A stretch of 64,000 nucleotides of DNA from an uncultured SAR86 cluster bacterium (GCA_905181645.1 CAJIYN010000001.1:186001-250000); one strand, 5' to 3'; shown: positions 1 through 11,104, counted from the first letter of the stretch. Notes: a model not told the origin generated them from the letters alone. Made by a program: numbers and translations.

Positions 1-1020
1 TTTTGTTTTTTCATTCGTTACTAGAACTTCTTTTTCTTGGCCACTCACAATAACACTTGCAGCCCAGTATGGATTTCCATTCATAAGAAGTAATTGAGCG
101 AGAGTTAAATATTCACCCTCTTTATCAAGATAATCACTTTGGTAAGCTGCATTTAAAGCAATCATGTAATCTTTTTCTCTTTCTAGAACTCCATATGTTT
201 GACCTAGTTGAAGAAAGTAACGTTTTTTTGGATATAAGTTTACTAAAATTTCATATATATCTAATTGCTTTAATAAAGTTTCTTTCTCACCAATATTCTT
301 AAGAATCTTCATAACATGCCGCCATGATTACATACCAATTTTCTTTAGGTGTGTAACCTTCTAGTTCTGCCATATCTATAGCGGTAATAGATGCATCAAG
401 AGATTTTGTATAGTCTTCAATTTGATAATATGCGCTTGCAAGGAATGACCAGGACTGAGCAGTAACTGTTTCTACTTCATCCATCCACATAAGCAGTAAT
501 TCAATTCCTTTCGATAGTTCTCTTCAACCATATGCAATGTTGCAAGAGTTAAAAGCGTGCCATTTCTAAGTGGGAGTGTTACCTCCTCCTCATCAATAAC
601 TTTTGTATAAGCTTTAATAGCTTGAGGATAATCTTCTTCTGTGTAATAAACATAGCCCCAGTAATTCCACATGATGGATCTGTCATAGCTCTTCATATCT
701 GATGCCTTAGATCTCATCTCTGTTAATATTTTTATTACAGTAGGCATATCAGGATCTGGTTCTTCAGTAGGAATCATTTGATCATAAGTTTCTGATTCTT
801 TATTTGTATCCTTGATTTCTACAATTTTTACTCTTTCTAAGGCTTCTGTAACTTTGGCTATCTTCTTAGCTGTTGCTGTTTGAAGTACTCTAGCTTTTTT
901 GTATACAGTTTGTTTTTTCGGTTTGCTTGATTCATTAGACTGAGCAAATGAATCTACTGGCATGAAGATGCACATAACTAAAAGGGCACTAAAAATTCTA
1001 ATAAATTTTAATTTCTTCAT
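1..1020 (-). CDS. TPR-repeat periplasmic protein of the TonB2 operon (partial)
   Basis: The protein starts at 1020 with a typical Sec signal peptide (MKKLKFIRIF, then a hydrophobic core and SFAQ) and runs off the window edge at base 1. The mature part is built of tetratricopeptide-like helices, for example the segments around YYTEEDYPQAIKAYTKV and YYQIEDYTKSLDASITAI, both of the 34-residue TPR type. Two frameshifts, near 480 and 300, split it, and similarity continues across both in another frame. It is the last visible gene of the DUF3450-TtpC-ExbB-ExbD-TonB run. TPR partners at this position are known for TonB2-type systems, where they assist outer-membrane uptake. Role by context; fold confident. 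Confidence 0.75.
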
Positions 1021-1021
1021 A

Positions 1022-1670
1022 TTAGTCATCCTCTTCCATTTCATATCTAAATCTATAAGCAACGCCATCTACCTTCACTGGATTGCCATCAACAATTTTT
1101 GGTTTATATTTTAATTTTAATGATACTAATATTTTAACCTTCTCTTTCTGATAGGGTTTTAACAATACCTGCAATTGTTCCTCCACTAGATTTGCATTCT
1201 CAGCGGTACCTTGTTCAGTAATTGTAAAGCTAATGATAGCAAAGCCTTCTGTGCCTCTTTCCTGGGCTCTTCTTGGATATTGAGGTTGAACAGCAAATAA
1301 AGGCATATATTCTCCATCTTTAAAGAATGAGCCTCCAGCTTTTATGTTTGCTTTTGGTTTTGCGATAGCAACATCAACGCCTGTAAGTGGCTGAAGTTCA
1401 AGTTCTGGCTGAGCAATATCATCTGGCTGCTCTTCTGGTTCATCTGGTTTATCTACTTCTTGTAAAAGAGTATCTATGTCTCTTTCGGGCATAACAATAT
1501 CTACAAGTTTGACTGAATTATCATCTTTTATGCCACTATCTCCAAGAGAGATTAATAGAACCATAATTAAGTAATCTAATTCCTACATTAGTTAAAAACG
1601 AAATTCATAAAAGATTATCATCTGGTGTGAAAAAAGAATTTATTGAGTTATTTGCTGTTTCTGTCGCCAT
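1022..1670 (-). CDS. tonB: TonB energy-transducing protein (frameshifted)
   Basis: TonB spans the periplasm and passes proton-motive force from ExbB/ExbD to outer-membrane receptors. The C-terminal TonB domain is clear: QPQYPRRAQERGTEGFAIIS followed by a closing KYKPKIVDGNPVKVDGVAYR motif. Before it lies an acidic/proline linker (DEPEEQPDDIAQPELELQ) of the expected type. The N-terminus starts at the ATG at 1668-1670 (MATETANNS) and reaches the membrane segment only through a frameshift near 1565-1610. The stretch after LVEEQLQVLLK also looks slightly out of register. It lies 13 bp downstream of exbD in the operon. Short TonB2-type proteins usually pair with TtpC, as here. Confidence 0.85.
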
Positions 1671-1683
1671 ATTTAATTGATAA

Positions 1684-2094
1684 TTATTTAGGTTCTGATG
1701 CTAATGAAATCGCAGATACTCCAGCTTCTCTTGCTCCATCCATAACCTTGATTATTGTATCTGCTACTGCTTTTTCATCAGCTTGAATTACTACAGATCC
1801 CTGTGGATTATCAGCAAGCATTTTTACAACATTAGCTTTAACTTGGCGAGCGTCAATTCTTCTTCCGTCCATCCATATTTCACCAGAAGCGCCAATTGCA
1901 ATTAATATTGCAGCATTTTCTTGAGTTTCAGCTGTGCTTGCATCTGGTCTATTAATTTCTAATCCAGGCTCTTTGATAAAGTTTGCGGTAACAATAAAGA
2001 AAATAAGCATGATAAAGACAACATCAAGCATCGGCGTCATATTAATTTCACTTTCTTCTTCTTTTACTGCACTTGTAATTGATCCTCTTCTCAC
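1684..2094 (-). CDS. exbD: ExbD biopolymer transport protein
   Basis: This 136-residue protein has the ExbD/TolR layout: a short cytoplasmic N-terminus, one transmembrane helix (MLDVVFIMLIFFIVTANF) carrying the conserved Asp of the proton path (MTPMLDVVF), and a periplasmic domain. It forms the ExbB-ExbD motor that energises TonB. It appears intact and sits 9 bp after exbB and 13 bp before the tonB start, which argues for one transcript. Confidence 0.93.
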   Translation of the reverse strand: MRRGSITSAVKEEESEINMTPMLDVVFIMLIFFIVTANFIKEPGLEINRPDASTAETQENAAILIAIGASGEIWMDGRRIDARQVKANVVKMLADNPQGSVVIQADEKAVADTIIKVMDGAREAGVSAISLASEPK

Positions 2095-2103
2095 AATACT
2101 CTC

Positions 2104-2628
2104 CTAATATCTTTTAATAACTTTATTTAACATTTGCTCTCTTTTAAGACTAGCACCATTTAAATATATTGTTGCAAATACTCCTGATAATGCGACGACC
2201 ATTCCTGCCATAGTTGGAAGTGTTGCTTTTGAAACACCTCCTGCCATTGATCTAGCATCACCGCCACCATTAAAGGCCATAACCTGAAAGACTTCTATCA
2301 TTCCTGTAACTGTTCCAAGCAGACCAAACAAAGGAGCTACTGCAACACAAGTTTGTATAAGTGATAAATTCCTATTAATTTCTACTTTAGCTTGTGACAT
2401 ATACTTTTCACGAATCTGAAGGGCATACCAAGAAGTTTTGTCTTCTCTAGATTCCCATTGCTGAACTAGGCCGGCAATATACTCATTGTAGCCTTGCGCA
2501 TAGTAGAAGACCCTTTCAAAGATCATAGTCCACATAAATAATACTAAAAAAGCGATGCCCCACAGAACGTCACCGCCCTGCTCCATGAAGTCTCTTATCG
2601 AGACAAATGCTTCACTTATTTCATACAT
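2104..2628 (-). CDS. exbB: ExbB / TolQ-family proton channel
   Basis: The 174-residue MotA/TolQ/ExbB protein has an N-terminal transmembrane helix (about residues 20-40) and the conserved paired helices with VAPLFGLLGTVTGMIEVF and a TMAGMVVALSGVFATIYL segment. It is the stator of the TonB motor. It is intact, unlike its larger relative immediately upstream, and follows that gene by 8 bp. The length matches the short ExbB2 of TonB2 systems. Confidence 0.92.
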   Translation of the reverse strand: MYEISEAFVSIRDFMEQGGDVLWGIAFLVLFMWTMIFERVFYYAQGYNEYIAGLVQQWESREDKTSWYALQIREKYMSQAKVEINRNLSLIQTCVAVAPLFGLLGTVTGMIEVFQVMAFNGGGDARSMAGGVSKATLPTMAGMVVALSGVFATIYLNGASLKREQMLNKVIKRY

Positions 2629-2636
2629 ATATAAAA

Positions 2637-4031
2637 CTAGCTAGTTTCAGAATGCTCAGCCAATATACCGGTACTCTGTTCTTCTAAAATACTAATAATT
2701 CCTTTAGCTGACGATGCAGTAAATGAATGAAGAAGAGTAGTAGGAATAGCAACTAATAGCCCTAAAACTGTTGTTACTAATGCTTGTGAAATACCACCAG
2801 CCATTAGCTTAGGATCTCCAGTACCATAAAGTGTGATCTGCTGAAAAGTTACGATCATACCTGTAACAGTTCCTAGCAGACCGGCTAAAGGAGCTACAAC
2901 TGATATTATTCTTACGACACTAATACCTCTTTCAATTGAAGGCCTTTCTGCCATTATTGCTTCGGCTAAACGAAGCTCTAGTGTATCTATATCTTTCTTA
3001 AAGTTATCTTGTCCAACTTTAAGCACTCTTCCTAATGGATTATTAGATGAAGCAGTTTTAGATTTGGTTTGCTTAGTAACAGCTAAACCAACCATATATA
3101 AGCTATACAGTTTCCAGAAGGCTATAGCAATACCAATAATACCTACAACAATAATTGCAGCTCCGACTTCTTTACCTTGCTGTGCTCTTTCTACTAAAGA
3201 ATGGTGTTTGGATAAGGTTGGCAAGTAAACTTCCGCCAGTAGGACCAGTTGGATCAACTCCAAACCTTACCTGTTCTCCGACTTCTGCTTTTCCTAAATT
3301 TTGAGCACTTTTTGTATATCTACCAGCTGGTTGTCTTGGAAGAAAAGCATATTGTCCTTTAGATGATGCAAATTCTAAGTATTTGCCATCACAAACAGCA
3401 TTGAATAAACCTACTCGTGTAACTTCACATTCTGAAGTCTCACCATCAACATCAATAACTGTAGTAGTAAATTTAACAACATCTCCACCTGCAATCATCT
3501 CATTTTGCAGCTCATACCATAAACGCTCAATTTCTCTAATAGTTGGAAGCTCAGTAGTTTCTGACATTTTGCCAGTAAGGCCATTTAAAAATGAAACTCT
3601 CTCAAGTCCAAATTCAGCAGAAGAAATTGAATCAGCAAACATTGATGAGCCTCTCCAGCTGAACTCTGCAAATGTCCAAAAAGCTCAACCAATGAACCAA
3701 GCTCTTTCTTATAAGCAGTCTCTTTAACAACTAATATAGATTCATTTGCTTTGTATTCCTTTTCAAGGGTGTCTGCAATTTTTTCTTGTCTGGCAAGTTC
3801 TCTTTTTTCAGCAGCTAAAATGCTAGCTTGTTTATTTTTACTTGCTAGAAAAGTTGCTTCTCTTTTATTATTTTCAGCCTGCTCTTTAACTTTACCTTCT
3901 TTAACAAGCGCAAGAAGTGCTTCAACAGTAGTTGGTTCTTGATCAACATTTGCATCATCAGCATCTTGTGAAAAAGATGGAGAAGAAAATGTGACAATTA
4001 GTACGAAATAAAATAAATTTAAAAATTTCAT
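2637..4031 (-). CDS. TtpC-like MotA/TolQ/ExbB protein with periplasmic coiled coil (frameshifted)
   Basis: Reading from 4031, there is a signal peptide (MKFLNLFYFVLIVTFSSPSF), a long Lys/Glu/Ala-rich coiled coil (about residues 35-120), a periplasmic region, and a C-terminal ExbB module with APLAGLLGTVTGMIVTFQQI and LVTTVLGLLVAIPTTLLHSF. This is the architecture of TtpC, the third motor component of TonB2 systems. Two frameshifts (near 3650 and 3220) break the frame, but the pieces join without gaps. The start codon overlaps the stop of the DUF3450 gene (TAATG), so the two are probably translationally coupled. The family is confident; the name TtpC is by architecture and context. Confidence 0.85.
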
Positions 4032-4787
4032 TAGCTTTGCTCCTTAATAACAACTGGCATTAATAACATATCTGTTGGAGCTAATTTTTTAGCCATTCTA
4101 ATACCATCTCTAATAGCTGTTCTATAACCGCTATCAAGCTCTATCCAGTCATTAGCATCTTTGTCCCATATACCGCTGGTCCTTTCATCTTTAGTTTGAT
4201 AGAACATGCCTATTCTTCCAATAACCAGAACATTTGCAACAATCTCTTGACCATCAATAACAATTGATGACTCAAACGCGTCAATTTTTCTGCCATATTC
4301 ACTTTCAATGTTGTAGGCTTCTAAAATTTGTCTTACCTGCTCAGAAGCAGTTACTTTAGGGTTAGATAATGAGCTTCTAACTAAATCAAGTCTTTGTCTT
4401 CTTTCTTCAAGTAAGAAAGGTACATCAAGCTCAACAAAAGTATCTATAGCCTTCAAGCATTCTTTGGGCTAAAGGTGGTATTTGTCTTTGCATGACTACT
4501 ACCTGAACTAATGGTTCTAATTTATCCATCAAATCAAGCTGAGCTTGAATTTGGATTCTTTTTTGTTCGTTGTAAATCTTTAGGCCTTCGACTTGCTTTG
4601 AGACAACTTTCCATTCATTAATGATTTTGTCTGTTTGCTTTTCTGTACTGTCGATTTTATCTTGCGATACAGCTGATTGGTTTGAATTATCTCTGCCTAC
4701 TTCTAAGACTGCTTCCATGTCAGTAGCATTTGCTAAAAATGGAATAATCATTGCAAGAGACATTATTATGGCTCGTAATTTCAACAT
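4031..4787 (-). CDS. DUF3450 periplasmic protein (frameshifted)
   Basis: This is the first gene of the TonB operon. It has a signal peptide (MLKLRAIIMSLAMIIPFLAN, then AT), a long helical coiled coil, and the conserved DUF3450 tail with VELDVPFLLEERRQRLDLVR and a closing DSGYRTAIRDGIRMAKK segment. A frameshift near 4450 splits it. DUF3450 proteins precede TtpC in gammaproteobacterial TonB2 clusters; their biochemical role is not established. The stop overlaps the next start by one base. Confidence 0.85.
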
Positions 4788-4849
4788 ATTAAGTTGCTCC
4801 CTATTACTTTGAAGTTAAATGTTTTTTTAACTACTAAAAAAGTTCTGTC

Positions 4850-4879
4850 ATTCTAACAAGTTAATGCAAAAGTTCACAA
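4850..4879 (-). promoter_or_regulatory. candidate promoter of the TonB operon
   Basis: On the minus strand a -35-like TTGTGA (4874-4879) and a -10-like TAGAAT (4850-4855) are separated by 18 bases, about 60 bases upstream of the DUF3450 start at 4787. It lies in the only sizeable gap before the operon. Prediction from sequence only. Confidence 0.4.
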
Positions 4880-4917
4880 ATTTTTTTATTGAGATTACTC
4901 TCAGTTATTTGCATTAA
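4861..4917. repeat. nested inverted repeats upstream of the TonB operon
   Basis: Perfect 10-base arms TTAATGCAAA (4861-4870) and TTTGCATTAA (4908-4917) enclose a second dyad, TGAGA-N4-TCTCA (4890-4903). The structure overlaps the candidate -35 element and lies just after the DUF1295 stop. It could be operator sites or an RNA hairpin; no Fur-like site is recognised. Confidence 0.55.
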
Positions 4918-4930
4918 TCCTATAACTAGT

Positions 4931-5735
4931 CTACCAAAATTTAAGCATTACCATGGGTGTATTATTCATGTAAGCAATATAGTCTTCATCGTTACCCCAT
5001 GTCTTCTGCCCTCTTCCTAACTCCACTAATTTTTACTAATAATAAATAAGTAAATATTGGTGATATTAATGTTAAATATTCAATCCCTGATAATGAAGAA
5101 AAAGACATAACAGCAACTCCGGTCCATAAAGTAATTTCACCAAAGTAATTGGGGTGGCGGGACACTCCACAAACCGCTGGTGATAAATTTGTTTCTATTT
5201 TCAGGAATGGCTCTAAATGCTGATTTTTGTTGATCTGCAACTATTTCTATAGCAAATCCTCCAATGAACATAATAATCATACCTAAAAATACCATTAACA
5301 ATAATGTTCCTATCCCTTGCTATGCCTGTAATTGCACATAAAGAACAAAGCGAAACCCACATTCCTTGAAGTGTCCATGTCATAAAGAATTGAGCTATGT
5401 CAGGCTTAATGGTTCTAAAGCGCTTATCTTCTCCATCCTTAGCTATTCTTGTAAACAAGAAAGATGTTAAAAATGATAAAATTACTAGAATTGAAATATC
5501 AAAATTAGTTGGATTGTCTATAGGTAGAATATAAAGCAAATGAAATAGCTGCTATGTAAGTAAGGCTGCCAGTTAAATCATAAAATTTTTCTGTTTGAAA
5601 AACATATGCTGGTATAAAAGCAACCCACTGAATTATATAAACAAGTAAGACTATATTTTGAACTTGCTCATTACCGATAGCTAAGCTAATTCCAAAAGGA
5701 ATTACAAAACCTAATACTGCAAAAGTTAAATACAT
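4931..5735 (-). CDS. DUF1295 (steroid 5-alpha-reductase-like) membrane protein, frameshifted
   Basis: A multi-pass membrane protein whose C-terminal part carries the DUF1295 signature VSRHPNYFGEITLWTG, followed by hydrophobic helices and a tail ending NDEDYIAYMNNTP. Members relate to steroid 5-alpha-reductases and isoprenylcysteine methyltransferases; the substrate is unknown. The reading frame breaks near 5520, 5230 and 5000. The start at 5735 (MYLTFAVLGF) is preferred over the ATG at 5768 because it has a GGGAGTAGG ribosome site about 8 bases upstream; the earlier one would overlap the peptidase gene. Confidence 0.8.
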
Positions 5736-5752
5736 TATTGATTGCCTACTCC

Positions 5753-7562
5753 CTACTCCCATCCACATGAACGGCCTTCATTCTCTTTCTCTAGCCACTC
5801 TTGAAGAGGTTTATAATAATTTAAAATTGAAGTTCCACTCAAAGCCCTTTCTCCTGTTAGAGCTTCAAATGCATCTTGCCAAGGCTTACTCTGACCCATT
5901 GCTAACATATCTCTTATCTTTACTCCTGCTTCTGGATTATTGTAAATTGAACATTCATGAAGCGGACCAGAAAACCCTATTTCTTTACATAAAGATTCAT
6001 GGAACTGATACTGCATAATTCTTGCAAGATAATATCTAGTATAAGGAGTGTTAGCAGGCACATGATATTTAGCACCTGGATCAAAATAGTCCTCAGATCT
6101 TGGTGAAGTTATGCCTTGATATTTTTCTCTTAATTCCCACCAACTAGAATTAAGATTATCTTTTGTGATCTCACCAGTAAAGACGCCTGATCTCCATTTA
6201 TCCAACATTAAAGTCCATGGAAGAGAGACAACACCATCTAGAGCTTGTTTCATGAGCAAGCCTATTTCATCTTTTTTTGCAGCTTCTGCTTCTTCTGCTG
6301 ATATAAAACCAATATCATTAAGATAACCTGGTGTAATTGATAGAGTTAGTAAATCACCGAAAGCTTCATGAAAACCATCATTAGCTCCACCTTGAAACAA
6401 AGTAGGTAAATGGTTATAAGCTTGATAATAAAAAATATGTCCTAACTCATGATGAATAGTTATGAAGTCTTCTTCATTTTTTTCAATACACATCTTTATT
6501 CTTAAGTCGTTATTATCTGGGTCTAGGTTCCATGCTGATGCATGACACACTACATTTCTATCTTGAGGTTTAGTAAATAAAGATCTTTCCCAGAAGGTTT
6601 CTGGTAATGGATCAAATCCTAAAGATAGGAAGAAATCTTCAGCTATCACAACCATCTCACGCTCCGTCAAATCTTTTTCTTCGATAAGTGAAGTTAAATT
6701 AATAGAAACTGCATTCGGATCTTCTTCAAAAACTAGATCATATACGTTAGCCCATGATTGGCCCCACATATTTCCCAGAACATGAGCAGGAAGCATTCCT
6801 TCGGCAGGAACAATATCATCCCCATAATGTTCATTTAACTTTTCTCGGACGTGACATTGAAGTGCATCATATAGAGGTTTTACTTCTTCCCATACTCTAT
6901 CTGTATCAGTCTAAAAACTTTTCTGCTGGCATATCATATTTACTAAACCATAAATCAGTTAAGCCGTCATAGCCTAGGTCTCTAGCACCAAGGTCACCTA
7001 TTTCAACCATGCGCATATACTTATCCTTCATAGGTTTGCCAATTTCTCGCCAACCGGTCCATGCTTTTAAAAGCTCATCTGGATTTCTTGATGAATCTAT
7101 TATTTCCTCAAAGGCTTCAAGGTCATAACAATCATTTTCACTAAAGCAGTGTTCGCCCAAGCCATACATTGCACCCAATTCAGACTCTATACTTGCTAAC
7201 TCGCCAGCAAGTGTGTCATCTAAAGGAGCTGGCATAACAAAACCACCTTTTATAAGATCTAATTTCCTTCTCATGTCTTCTGGTAGATCTAAATCATCAA
7301 ATGTCGCAGCCTCGTTAGCCCTTTCAACAGACATAAGAGAGTAGCGCTTGCCAAAATCAGCAACTATCTTTTGTGAATCGTAAGTTATAAAATTAGAGCT
7401 GATCCAATATGCAGAAGAAATAACTGGACCAAGAGTTTTATCCTCTTGCTCTACTTTCTCTAAAAAAGACTCTACATCAGATATAGTTTTAACTTTAGAA
7501 TCATTAGTAGAACATGAGACAGTGATAAAAATTGTTATGACTAAGATAAATAATTTGTTCAT
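5753..7562 (-). CDS. M2-family peptidyl-dipeptidase (ACE-like) lipoprotein, frameshifted
   Basis: A zinc dipeptidyl carboxypeptidase of the angiotensin-converting-enzyme family (M2). The N-terminus has a lipoprotein signal (MNKLFILVITIFITVSC, Cys17 as lipid anchor). The catalytic zinc motif is HHELGH, and the downstream zinc ligand lies in HEAFGDLLTL. The sequences YYLARIMQYQFHESLC and MLAMGQSKPWQDA are typical M2 C-terminal features. A frameshift near 6905 splits it, and the missing link reads through in another frame. Total length about 600 residues is normal for bacterial M2. Likely role: trimming dipeptides from peptides at the cell envelope. Confidence 0.9.
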
Positions 7563-7600
7563 TTGGTAATCGCCCCTTTAAAATAGACTTATAGTATATT

Positions 7601-8165
7601 ATGAAAATTTCAACAAACCAGTTTAAAAACGGAACTAAACTTTTATTAGATGGTGCGCCATGCTCAATTATTGAGCATGAGTTTCACAAGCCTGGTAAAG
7701 GTCAGGCAGTAATGAGGGTTAAATACAGAAATCTTTTAACAGGCAATGTTATTGATAAAACATTTAAATCTGGTGAAAGTGCTGAAACAGCTGATGTTAA
7801 TCATAGAGAAATGGATTTTCTATACTCGGATGGAGAGACATGGAATTTCATGGATCCAGATAACTTTGATCAGCTAGAAGTTGATTCTAAGATTATTGGA
7901 AATGCTAAGAAATGGTTAGTTGGTCAAGAGAGATGTGAGATAGTGCTATGGAATGATCAACCAATTATTGTTGACGCTCCTGTATTCGTTAACCTGGCTA
8001 TTACGGCTTCTGAGCCCGGTGTTAGGGGTGATACAGTATCAGGTGCAACTAAAATAGCTGAACTTGAGACGGGTGTAAGTATTCAAGTTCCATTATTTGT
8101 TAATGAAGGTGAAAATAGTAAAAGTTGATACTAGAAATGCAAGCTATGTAGGCAGAGCTAAGTAA
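7601..8165 (+). CDS. efp: Elongation factor P
   Basis: EF-P enters stalled ribosomes to promote peptide bonds at polyproline. The N-terminal KOW-like domain has the loop HKPGKGQAVM, in which Lys33 is the site usually lysylated; two OB domains follow. One extra A near 8112 shifts the frame. In the corrected frame the protein ends VDTRNASYVGRAK at the TAA at 8163-8165, the normal C-terminus (about 188 residues). The stop overlaps the argS start (TAATG). The gene is divergent from the M2 peptidase with a 38-base gap. Confidence 0.95.
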
Positions 8166-9903
8166 TGATTGAAAGTATTAATTTAGAGATAGATAACTTC
8201 CTATCACTAATACCAAGCATCGGTAGAGAGCAGATTGAGGCTATTAAAACAAAATACTCATCCAATGTAACTGATGATCTATCTAAAGGACATATCACTA
8301 CAAATGCGTGCATGATTGCCGCCAGTATTCTTAAAACTAACCCAAAAGAACTTGCAGCCAAGTTGGAACAACAGCTAACACTTTTAAATAAATATGAAAA
8401 AGTAGAGTCAGCTGGTCCTGGCTTTATTAATATAACTTTGAAAAGGTCTGATTTTTTTTCAGCAGTTCATTCAGCAAATTAAATAATAAGTTTGGTCATT
8501 CTGATCATGGGTATAAAAAAAGCATCCAAATAGAATTTGTATCAGCGAACCCAACTGGCCCTCTTCATGTTGGCCATGGACGAGGTGCTGCCTTTGGAGA
8601 TGCTATTGGAAAGATTCTTCAAGCAAATGGTTATGCAGTTTCTAAAGAGTACTATATTAATGATGCTGGAAGACAGATGGATATCCTTGCTGCTAGCGTT
8701 TGGTTGCGCTTACATAATTATTTTGATGATAAATCTTTTCCAGAAAGTGGTTATAAGGGTAAATATATTATTGATATTGCTAATCAAATTGATCCAAATG
8801 CAAAGATTGATAGCAGTAAAGTTAAAAATATCACTTCTGGATTACCTGAGGATGCAGAAGAGCAGATTGATGCTCTTATAAAAATCTTTAAAGAAGAAGA
8901 TATAAGTTTGTGGGAGCAAATAAAAAAAGTATCGCTAGATACAGTATTAAAAAGTATAGAAGAAGATTTAAAGGCTTTTAAAGTAGACTTTGATAATTGG
9001 TATTACGAATCTAGTCTTGGATCACTTCAAGATTCAGGATCTAAAATTTCACAGGCTATTGATCAATTAAAAACAAGTGGTCTGGCTTATGAAGAGAAAG
9101 GTGCAATCTGGCTCAATACTGAAAAAGCTGGAGACGATAAAAATAGAGTACTTATAAGAGATGACGGCAGACCAACTTATTTTGCAGCAGATCTTGCTTA
9201 TCATAAAGATAAAGTAGACAGGGGTTTTGATAGGCTAATAAACGTATGGGGTTCAGATCATCATGGCTACATTAAGAGAATAGAGGCCTCTCTTGAAGGT
9301 TTGGGTTTTTCAAAAAATAAACTCCATGTACAACTAGTTCAATTTGCTAATCTTTATCAAGGAAAAGAGAAAGTAAAAATGTCTACAAGAAGTGGGAGTT
9401 TTTATACACTAAAAGATCTTATAAAAGAAATAGGTGTCGATGCAGCGAGATTTTATTATTTATCAAAACAGGCTGATCAGCATCTGGACTTTGATATTGA
9501 ATTAGCAAAATCTCAGAATAAAGAAAATCTAATTTTTTATATTCAATATGCTCATGCAAGAATAGCTTCTCTTCAAAGTAAATATCTAGAATCAAATAAA
9601 TCCCTTCCTGAAAATTTAGATACCATTAAAGATGGTTCATATCTGGCCTGTGATAAATTAATTCATGAAGCTTCAAAATTTCCAGGAGTTGTTGAAAGAT
9701 CAGGTGAAACGCTTCAACCTCATATTATTGTTTTTTACTTAAGAGATGTAGCTCAACAACTTCATAGTTATTACAACGACAAGCCAATCCTCAAAGAGTC
9801 TAAAGAAAATCAAGAATCTATTTTACAAAGTTTAAGCTTGGTGAAGTTAGTGATATCAAATGGCTTAAATCTTTTAGGTATAGAAGCCTTAGAAAAAATG
9901 TAG
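8165..9903 (+). CDS. argS: Arginyl-tRNA synthetase (frameshifted)
   Basis: Class I aminoacyl-tRNA synthetase. The N-terminal additional domain is followed by NPTGPLHVGHGRGAAFGD (HIGH motif as HVGH), the catalytic domain, then VKMSTRSGSFYTL (KMSK-type loop) and a helical anticodon-binding domain. A frameshift near 8475 separates the first 100 residues; the joined length is about 575. It overlaps the efp stop, and a SPOR-domain gene follows immediately, an arrangement common in gammaproteobacteria. Confidence 0.95.
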
Positions 9904-9905
9904 TT

Positions 9906-10427
9906 ATGAAAGATTTTGCTCAAAGAGTCTCTTCAAGCAGAAAGAAGCCAAAAAAAAGTAAAACTATTTTTAGATCAAAGAATAGAGCCAAGCCTGTATT
10001 TGCAAAAAGCATAATACTTTCTCTTTTTGCCATCTCGTTACTAACAATTTTTGCTTCTTTTTATTTATTTGATAGTAACCTTGAAATCTTTAAACCAAGT
10101 CCCGTATCAGAAAATTCGGTTTCCATTACGTTTCCTGAAAGACTTAAGGGTGAAACTATATTGGTAGAAATAGAAGAAGTTTTAAATAAATCAGATTGTG
10201 TTTATTTGCTCCAGGTTGAGGCTTATGGGAAAGAGGAGTTTGCATCAGAAATGTTATATAAACTGAGAAGTATGGATTTAAAGCCTTATATTATGGAGAT
10301 AGATAAGCTAGATAAGATATTGTTTGGTGTAATGCTAGGCCCCTTCATGAATAAATCAGATATAAACAATGCAAGAGAAGTAGTTATAAGAATTGGTCTA
10401 ACATCCATTTTACTGGTATTGGATTAG
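9906..10427 (+). CDS. SPOR-domain protein (FtsN-like)
   Basis: A 173-residue bitopic protein: a basic cytoplasmic N-terminus (SSRKKPKKSKTIF), one membrane helix (IILSLFAISLLTIFASFYLF), and a C-terminal SPOR fold (VYLLQVEAYGKEEFASEML, then FGVMLGPFMNKSDINNAR). SPOR domains bind denuded peptidoglycan at the septum, and FtsN-like genes often follow argS. It starts two bases after the argS stop. The extreme C-terminus may be slightly altered by an indel, because the next gene lacks a clean start there. Confidence 0.8.
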   Translation: MKDFAQRVSSSRKKPKKSKTIFRSKNRAKPVFAKSIILSLFAISLLTIFASFYLFDSNLEIFKPSPVSENSVSITFPERLKGETILVEIEEVLNKSDCVYLLQVEAYGKEEFASEMLYKLRSMDLKPYIMEIDKLDKILFGVMLGPFMNKSDINNAREVVIRIGLTSILLVLD

Positions 10428-11104
10428 ATTCAATAAATAATAATCTAGAGCTCTTTCAAGAGCGTTTCTTAGCGGCATGCTTTAATGCTGATATCAAACC
10501 TGCCGATGTGTTAACAATTGCAGTTTCTAAGAAAAAAGATATTTCAATTATTCGAAATGTATATGAGAGTGGTTTTGAGAATTTTGGTGAAAATTTTGCT
10601 CAAGAGCTTGCTAAAAAATCAGAGGAGTTAAAAGACCTTCATATCATCTGGCATTTTATTGGGCCTATTCAATCAAATAAAGTTAAGTTAGTTGCTGCTC
10701 ATGCTGATTGGGTTCATTCAATCGATCGTGAAAAAATAATTTCTAAGCTCAATACTTACTGCAGCGAGGTAGATAAAATAATGAACGTTTGTGTGCAGGT
10801 AAACATTGATAATGAGAAATCTAAATCTGGAGTCAGCCCAGATAATCTATTAAGATTCTCTTCTCTTATTAATACGCAGAGCAATTTAAAATTAAGAGGA
10901 ATGATGGTTCTTCCTAAAATATCTAGCGATATTGTAGAAAATGAGAAAGTGATGAGGAAATGTTTTGCTCTGCACGCTAATTTAAAATCAGCTTACCCAG
11001 ATGCAAATATATTATCAATGGGAACTACTTCTGACTTTGAGTCTGCAATTCAATGTGGCTCTAATATGATTAGAATTGGTGAATCTATTTTTGGTAAAAG
11101 ATAA
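10424..11104 (+). CDS. yggS: YggS/PLPBP-family pyridoxal-phosphate homeostasis protein
   Basis: Fold-III PLP-binding protein that buffers PLP but has no known catalytic activity. Seen: LTIAVSKKKD (PLP lysine region), FGENFAQELAKK, WHFIGPIQSNKVK and the C-terminal MGTTSDFESAIQCGSNMIRI. The first standard start is the GTG at 10508, but family-like sequence (NNNLELFQERFLAACF) continues in frame upstream to about 10424, where no normal start codon exists; a base error at the start is likely. The stop overlaps the proC start. Confidence 0.9.
   Translation, partial: LDSINNNLELFQERFLAACFNADIKPADVLTIAVSKKKDISIIRNVYESGFENFGENFAQELAKKSEELKDLHIIWHFIGPIQSNKVKLVAAHADWVHSIDREKIISKLNTYCSEVDKIMNVCVQVNIDNEKSKSGVSPDNLLRFSSLINTQSNLKLRGMMVLPKISSDIVENEKVMRKCFALHANLKSAYPDANILSMGTTSDFESAIQCGSNMIRIGESIFGKR

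Noticed and set aside
3383-3727. 114-codon plus-strand frame opposite the TtpC-like gene
   Set aside because: Antisense to a conserved coding region; no ribosome site or family features.
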